Below are positions 60,746-64,000 of a stretch of DNA of 64,000 nucleotides, in pieces (position 1 is the first letter of the stretch; each line of letters starts with the position of its first letter). Origin of the DNA: Dickeya zeae NCPPB 2538 (lineage in GTDB: Bacteria > Pseudomonadota > Gammaproteobacteria > Enterobacterales > Enterobacteriaceae); contig NZ_CM001977.1 of the NCBI RefSeq assembly GCF_000406165.1, positions 3,256,757-3,320,756 on the forward strand, given 5' to 3'. The position numbers and the translations under genes were made by a program. The notes below the pieces were generated by a model that was not told where the DNA came from, made no database searches, and saw only the letters and a program-made list of their open reading frames with translations.

Positions 60746-62014
60746 ATGAAAGATGCCACACTCGCTCTACACCATGGTTTTACCTCCGATCCCGTCACCA
60801 AAGCCGTAGCCGTGCCGATTTACCAAAATGTCGCCTTTGAATTCGAGAATGCACAGCACGGCGCGGATCTGTTCAACCTTGCCGTCCCGGGTAATATCTA
60901 TACGCGGATTATGAACCCGACCAATGATGTGCTGGAACAACGTCTGGCGGCATTGGAAGGCGGAATTGCGGCGCTGGTGGTTTCTGCCGGTAGTGCCGCC
61001 ATTACTTATGCGATTCAAACGTTGACCCGCCAGGGTGACAATATTGTCTCGACACCACAGTTATATGGCGGCACCTATACCCTGTTTGCTCACATGCTGC
61101 CGAGTTTCGGGGTAGAGGTCCGTTTCGCAGCGGATGACTCGCCGCAAGCTATTGCCGAACTGATTGATGAGAAAACCCGGTTGGTCTACTGTGAAAGTAT
61201 CGGCAATCCAGCGGGCAACATTGTCGATATCGAAGCGCTGGCACAAGTCGCCCACCAACACGGCGTACCGCTGGTCGTGGATAACACCGTTGCTTCGCCA
61301 GTACTGTGCAAACCCATTGCATTCGGTGCAGACATCGTCGTGCATTCGATCACGAAATACGTTGGTGGCCACGGTAATTCACTCGGCGGTGCCATTGTGG
61401 ATGCCGGTACATTCCCCTGGTCACAATACCCTGAAAAATATCCGGGACTGAATCTCCCTGAACCGGCCTATCATGGTGTGGTTTATACCGAAACATTCGG
61501 CCCCGCCGCTTTTATTGCCCGCGCCCGAACCGTTCCACTACGCAACACCGGTTCAGCGCTCGCCCCCATGAATGCCTTCTTGTTATTACAGGGGTTGGAA
61601 ACGCTCTCTCTGCGCATGGAACGACATGTAGAAAATGCCCAAAAAGTAGCGGAATACCTGCAATCTCACCCTAGCGTGGCCTGGGTCAGCTATGCCGGAT
61701 TGCCGGATCACCCACATTACGCTCTGGCACAGAAATACATGAAAGGTACGCCGTCCGCCATTCTGTCGTTCGGCCTCAAAGACGGCTACGACGCGGGTGT
61801 ACGCTTCTATGACGCCCTGAAAATTTTTAAACGGCTGGTCAATATTGGTGATGCCAAATCATTAGCCTGCCACCCGGCATCGACCACTCATCGCCAGATG
61901 ACACCGGAAGAACAGGCTAAGGCCGGTGTTAAACCGGAAATGATTCGCCTGTCAGTCGGCATCGAAGCAATAGAAGATTTACTGGACGACCTGAATCAGG
62001 CACTCAATGCCTGA
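60746..62014 (+). CDS. metY: O-acetylhomoserine sulfhydrylase / aminocarboxypropyltransferase MetY
   Basis: PLP enzyme of the Cys/Met metabolism family, 422 residues from the ATG at 60746 (MKDATLALHHGFTSDP). The usual upstream extension to 60668 does not resemble the family. Motifs are AVPIYQNVAFEFENA near residue 25, YTRIMNPTNDVLEQRLAALE near 53, the PLP Lys in VHSITKYVGGHGNSLGG near 205, and CHPASTTHRQM near 375. It makes homocysteine or methionine precursors directly from sulfide. E. coli lacks it and uses transsulfuration. It is a single gene with no MetJ box or riboswitch that I could see. Confidence 0.92.
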   Translation: MKDATLALHHGFTSDPVTKAVAVPIYQNVAFEFENAQHGADLFNLAVPGNIYTRIMNPTNDVLEQRLAALEGGIAALVVSAGSAAITYAIQTLTRQGDNIVSTPQLYGGTYTLFAHMLPSFGVEVRFAADDSPQAIAELIDEKTRLVYCESIGNPAGNIVDIEALAQVAHQHGVPLVVDNTVASPVLCKPIAFGADIVVHSITKYVGGHGNSLGGAIVDAGTFPWSQYPEKYPGLNLPEPAYHGVVYTETFGPAAFIARARTVPLRNTGSALAPMNAFLLLQGLETLSLRMERHVENAQKVAEYLQSHPSVAWVSYAGLPDHPHYALAQKYMKGTPSAILSFGLKDGYDAGVRFYDALKIFKRLVNIGDAKSLACHPASTTHRQMTPEEQAKAGVKPEMIRLSVGIEAIEDLLDDLNQALNA

Positions 62015-62038
62015 TATTCCGGTTGCGTCACGGTAATC

Positions 62039-62070
62039 AATCGCCATCATTTTCAAAATGATGGCGATTT
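62039..62070 (+). terminator. Hairpin after metY
   Basis: Perfect 15-bp palindrome around a single central base (62039-62053 with 62055-62069). It ends in TTT only, so it may act on both strands with moderate strength. Confidence 0.6.
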
Positions 62071-62090
62071 CAAGAGTGAATACTGGACGT

Positions 62091-62116
62091 AAAAAAACCC
62101 TGGCAAGCAGGGTTTT
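62091..62116 (-). terminator. Terminator of gltX
   Basis: A 9-bp stem AAAACCCTG / CAGGGTTTT with a 5-nt loop. On the minus strand it is followed by a T-run. It lies about 30 nt after the gltX stop. Confidence 0.88.
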
Positions 62117-62144
62117 GAAGAGTCACTATCCCGACAATAGACAA

Positions 62145-63560
62145 TTATTGCTGGGCTTCGCGCTCACTGATAAACGCCAGTGCCCGATCGATACGCGCCA
62201 GTGTACGCGACTGACCGATAGCATGTACCGTCACATCCACACCCGGAGACTGGCCTGCGCCGGTTACCGCCACACGCAACGGCATCCCTACTTTTCCCAT
62301 CCCCTGCTGCAATTCATCTGCAGTGCCCTGAATAGCATGGTGAATATTTTCTGGTGTCCAGTCAGTGATGGCAGCCAGCTTGCTGCGAACCAATTCCAGC
62401 GGCTGACGCGCTACCGGACGCAAGTGTTTCTTCGCAGCATCCGCATCGAACTCAGCAAACTCTTCATAGAAGTAGCGGCAGGACTCGGCAATGTCTTTCA
62501 GCGTCTTGCAGCGCTCGCCCAGCAATGTCACCAGTTCGCTCAACTGAGGGCCAGTACGGGTATCGATACCGGCCTGCTCGATATGCCACGACAGATGGGT
62601 CGCCACGTATTCCGGCGGCAGATGGTTAATATAGTGGTGATTCAGCCACTGCAATTTTTCAGTATTAAATGCACTGGCGGATTTGCTGACAGCATCCAGT
62701 GAGAACAACTGCTTCATCTCATCAATAGAGAAAATTTCCTGATCGCCGTGAGCCCATCCCAAACGCACCAGATAGTTCAGCAGTGCTTCCGGCAGATAGC
62801 CGTCATCACGGTACTGCATCACGCCTACAGCGCCGTGGCGCTTAGACAGCTTCTTACCGTCGTCGCCCAAAATCATGGAAACGTGCGCGTATTCCGGCAC
62901 AGGCGCGCCCAGTGCTTTGAGGATATTGATCTGACGCGGCGTATTATTGATATGGTCTTCACCACGAATAACGTGGGTGATCCCCATATCCCAGTCGTCG
63001 ATAACCACACAGAAGTTATAGGTTGGTGAACCGTCGGTGCGGCGGATGATCAGATCATCGAGCTCAAGGTTGCTGAATTCAATCGGCCCGCGAATACGGT
63101 CATCAAAGATCACCGAACCATCCTGAGGGTTGCGAAAACGCACCACATGCGGCTCATCATCAGCATGGTGTTCATGAGAATCGCGGCAGCAGCCGTCATA
63201 GCGCGGCTTATCACCATTAGCCATCTGCTGTTCACGCAGCGTTTCCAGACGTTCTTTAGAGCAGTAGCATTTGTAAGCCGTACCGTTTTCCAGCATCTGA
63301 TCGATGACCGCGTTATAGCGATCAAAACGCTTGGTCTGATAGTACGGGCCTTCATCCCAGTCCAGATTCAACCAGTTCATGCCATCCATAATGGCGTCAA
63401 TCGCCTCTTTGGTCGAACGCTCCAGATCAGTATCTTCAATACGCAAAACAAATTCGCCGCCATGATGACGGGCAAACAACCAGGAATACAGTGCGGTACG
63501 GGCACCGCCAACATGAAGATAACCAGTCGGGCTGGGCGCAAAGCGGGTTTTGATTTTCAT
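62145..63560 (-). CDS. gltX: Glutamyl-tRNA synthetase
   Basis: Class I synthetase that charges tRNA-Glu. The start at 63560 (MKIKTRFAPSPTGYLHVGG) gives 471 residues; 25 extra codons upstream are not family-like. The HIGH-type motif is SPTGYLHVGGAR, KMSKS reads KLSKRHG near residue 237, and a zinc-site Cys set lies in CYCSKERLETL and CCRDSHEH. It is divergent from a tRNA-Val gene, as in E. coli. The 318 nt between them hold the tRNA promoter and otherwise nothing recognisable. Confidence 0.97.
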   Translation of the reverse strand: MKIKTRFAPSPTGYLHVGGARTALYSWLFARHHGGEFVLRIEDTDLERSTKEAIDAIMDGMNWLNLDWDEGPYYQTKRFDRYNAVIDQMLENGTAYKCYCSKERLETLREQQMANGDKPRYDGCCRDSHEHHADDEPHVVRFRNPQDGSVIFDDRIRGPIEFSNLELDDLIIRRTDGSPTYNFCVVIDDWDMGITHVIRGEDHINNTPRQINILKALGAPVPEYAHVSMILGDDGKKLSKRHGAVGVMQYRDDGYLPEALLNYLVRLGWAHGDQEIFSIDEMKQLFSLDAVSKSASAFNTEKLQWLNHHYINHLPPEYVATHLSWHIEQAGIDTRTGPQLSELVTLLGERCKTLKDIAESCRYFYEEFAEFDADAAKKHLRPVARQPLELVRSKLAAITDWTPENIHHAIQGTADELQQGMGKVGMPLRVAVTGAGQSPGVDVTVHAIGQSRTLARIDRALAFISEREAQQ

Positions 63561-63833
63561 TGGGATTACGGCCTTAATTAGACAGCAACGGTCGGTTAAC
63601 ACCAACCAGGATTCCGGACTGCGCCCCGCCATCAAGGGTGCGCGCTGTCAGCGCGAGACACAGCCTGCTTAAAGTGGGCAATATTCTATCACTCCCCCTC
63701 GATTCCTCAACGCCATAACCGCGTCGAGGCCCGTCTCTTCGCGCTAAAATGCGCAGGGATTCAACGATAACGCCCAGAAATACGGCATATCGACTAATTT
63801 TACAACGAACAACCATTTTCGTTTTAAAAAGCG

Positions 63834-63861
63834 TTGACTCATAGGCAACTATCCCTATAAT
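63834..63861 (+). promoter_or_regulatory. Promoter of the tRNA-Val transcript
   Basis: TTGACT (63834-63839), 16 nt, TATAAT (63856-63861), followed by the GC-containing discriminator GCGACTCC typical of stringently controlled stable-RNA promoters. Confidence 0.82.
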
Positions 63862-63878
63862 GCGACTCCACACAGCGG

Positions 63879-63954
63879 GGGTGATTAGCTCAGCTGGGAG
63901 AGCACCTCCCTTACAAGGAGGGGGTCGGCGGTTCGATCCCGTCATCACCCACCA
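63879..63954 (+). tRNA. tRNA-Val (anticodon TAC)
   Basis: A 76-nt cloverleaf GGGTGATTAGCTCAGC to CACCCACCA with the CCA end encoded. The anticodon loop CCCTTACAAGG gives TAC. It is divergent from gltX, equal to the valUXY-lysV location of E. coli; more tRNA genes probably follow beyond the window. Confidence 0.97.
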
Positions 63955-64000
63955 CTCATTAGAGTGCCGCGCTGTGTAAAGTAAGAAGATTTGAGATTGG

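Overview
The window comes from a plant-pathogenic enterobacterium of the genus Dickeya (formerly Erwinia chrysanthemi; Pectobacteriaceae). The backbone follows the E. coli K-12 order iscR-trmJ-suhB, hcaT-glyA-hmp, glnB-glrR-qseG-glrK-glmY-purL-mltF-tadA, yfhL-acpS-pdxJ-recO-era-rnc-lepB-lepA-rseC-rseB-rseA-rpoE-nadB-trmN-srmB-grcA-ung. It carries the pectinolysis cluster pelA-pelE-pelD-paeY-pemA that is typical of Dickeya. The species is not settled from sequence alone.

Layout. 1-4490: Isc iron-sulfur operon on the minus strand (iscR, iscS, iscU, iscA, hscB, and hscA running off the left edge). 4674-6351: trmJ and, divergently, suhB with a boxA-like leader. 6537-10776: iron-complex ABC importer (binding protein, single permease, ATPase) converging on a second binding protein; both promoters carry Fur-like boxes. 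11077-12767: zevAB-like zinc transporter with a Zur-like operator over the zevA start. 12810-16867: hcaT, glyA, and hmp with an NsrR-type site. 17362-24794: five pectinase genes inserted between hmp and glnB. 24874-28853: glnB and the glrK-qseG-glrR two-component operon. 29046-29245: the small RNA GlmY with overlapping sigma54/sigma70 promoters, an IHF site and three perfect GlrR boxes. 29564-36708: purL, mltF, tadA, murQ.

36837-44030 is the most accessory-looking part: a small conserved hypothetical, a LapB/LssB-type type I secretion ATPase, a membrane-fusion protein that lacks the usual coiled-coil hairpin, a PAS-GAF-GGDEF protein, an AT-rich non-coding stretch, and a PdeH-like EAL phosphodiesterase behind a near-consensus flagellar sigma28 promoter. 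No TolC-like gene and no large secreted substrate lie beside the secretion genes.

44376-60154 returns to core genes: yfhL, acpS-pdxJ, recO-era-rnc, lepB-lepA, the rpoE-rseABC envelope-stress operon, nadB, trmN, srmB, grcA (two FNR sites) and ung. The right end holds two tandem tRNA-Ala(GGC) genes, metY, gltX and a tRNA-Val(TAC).

The regulatory sites suggest a region responsive to iron (Fur, IscR), zinc (Zur), nitric oxide (NsrR), oxygen (FNR), purines (PurR), pectin breakdown products (KdgR) and cAMP (CRP), motility (sigma28) and envelope stress (sigmaE, GlrR). All sites are motif matches read by eye and have not been tested. I saw no insertion sequence, prophage, integrase or CRISPR array.
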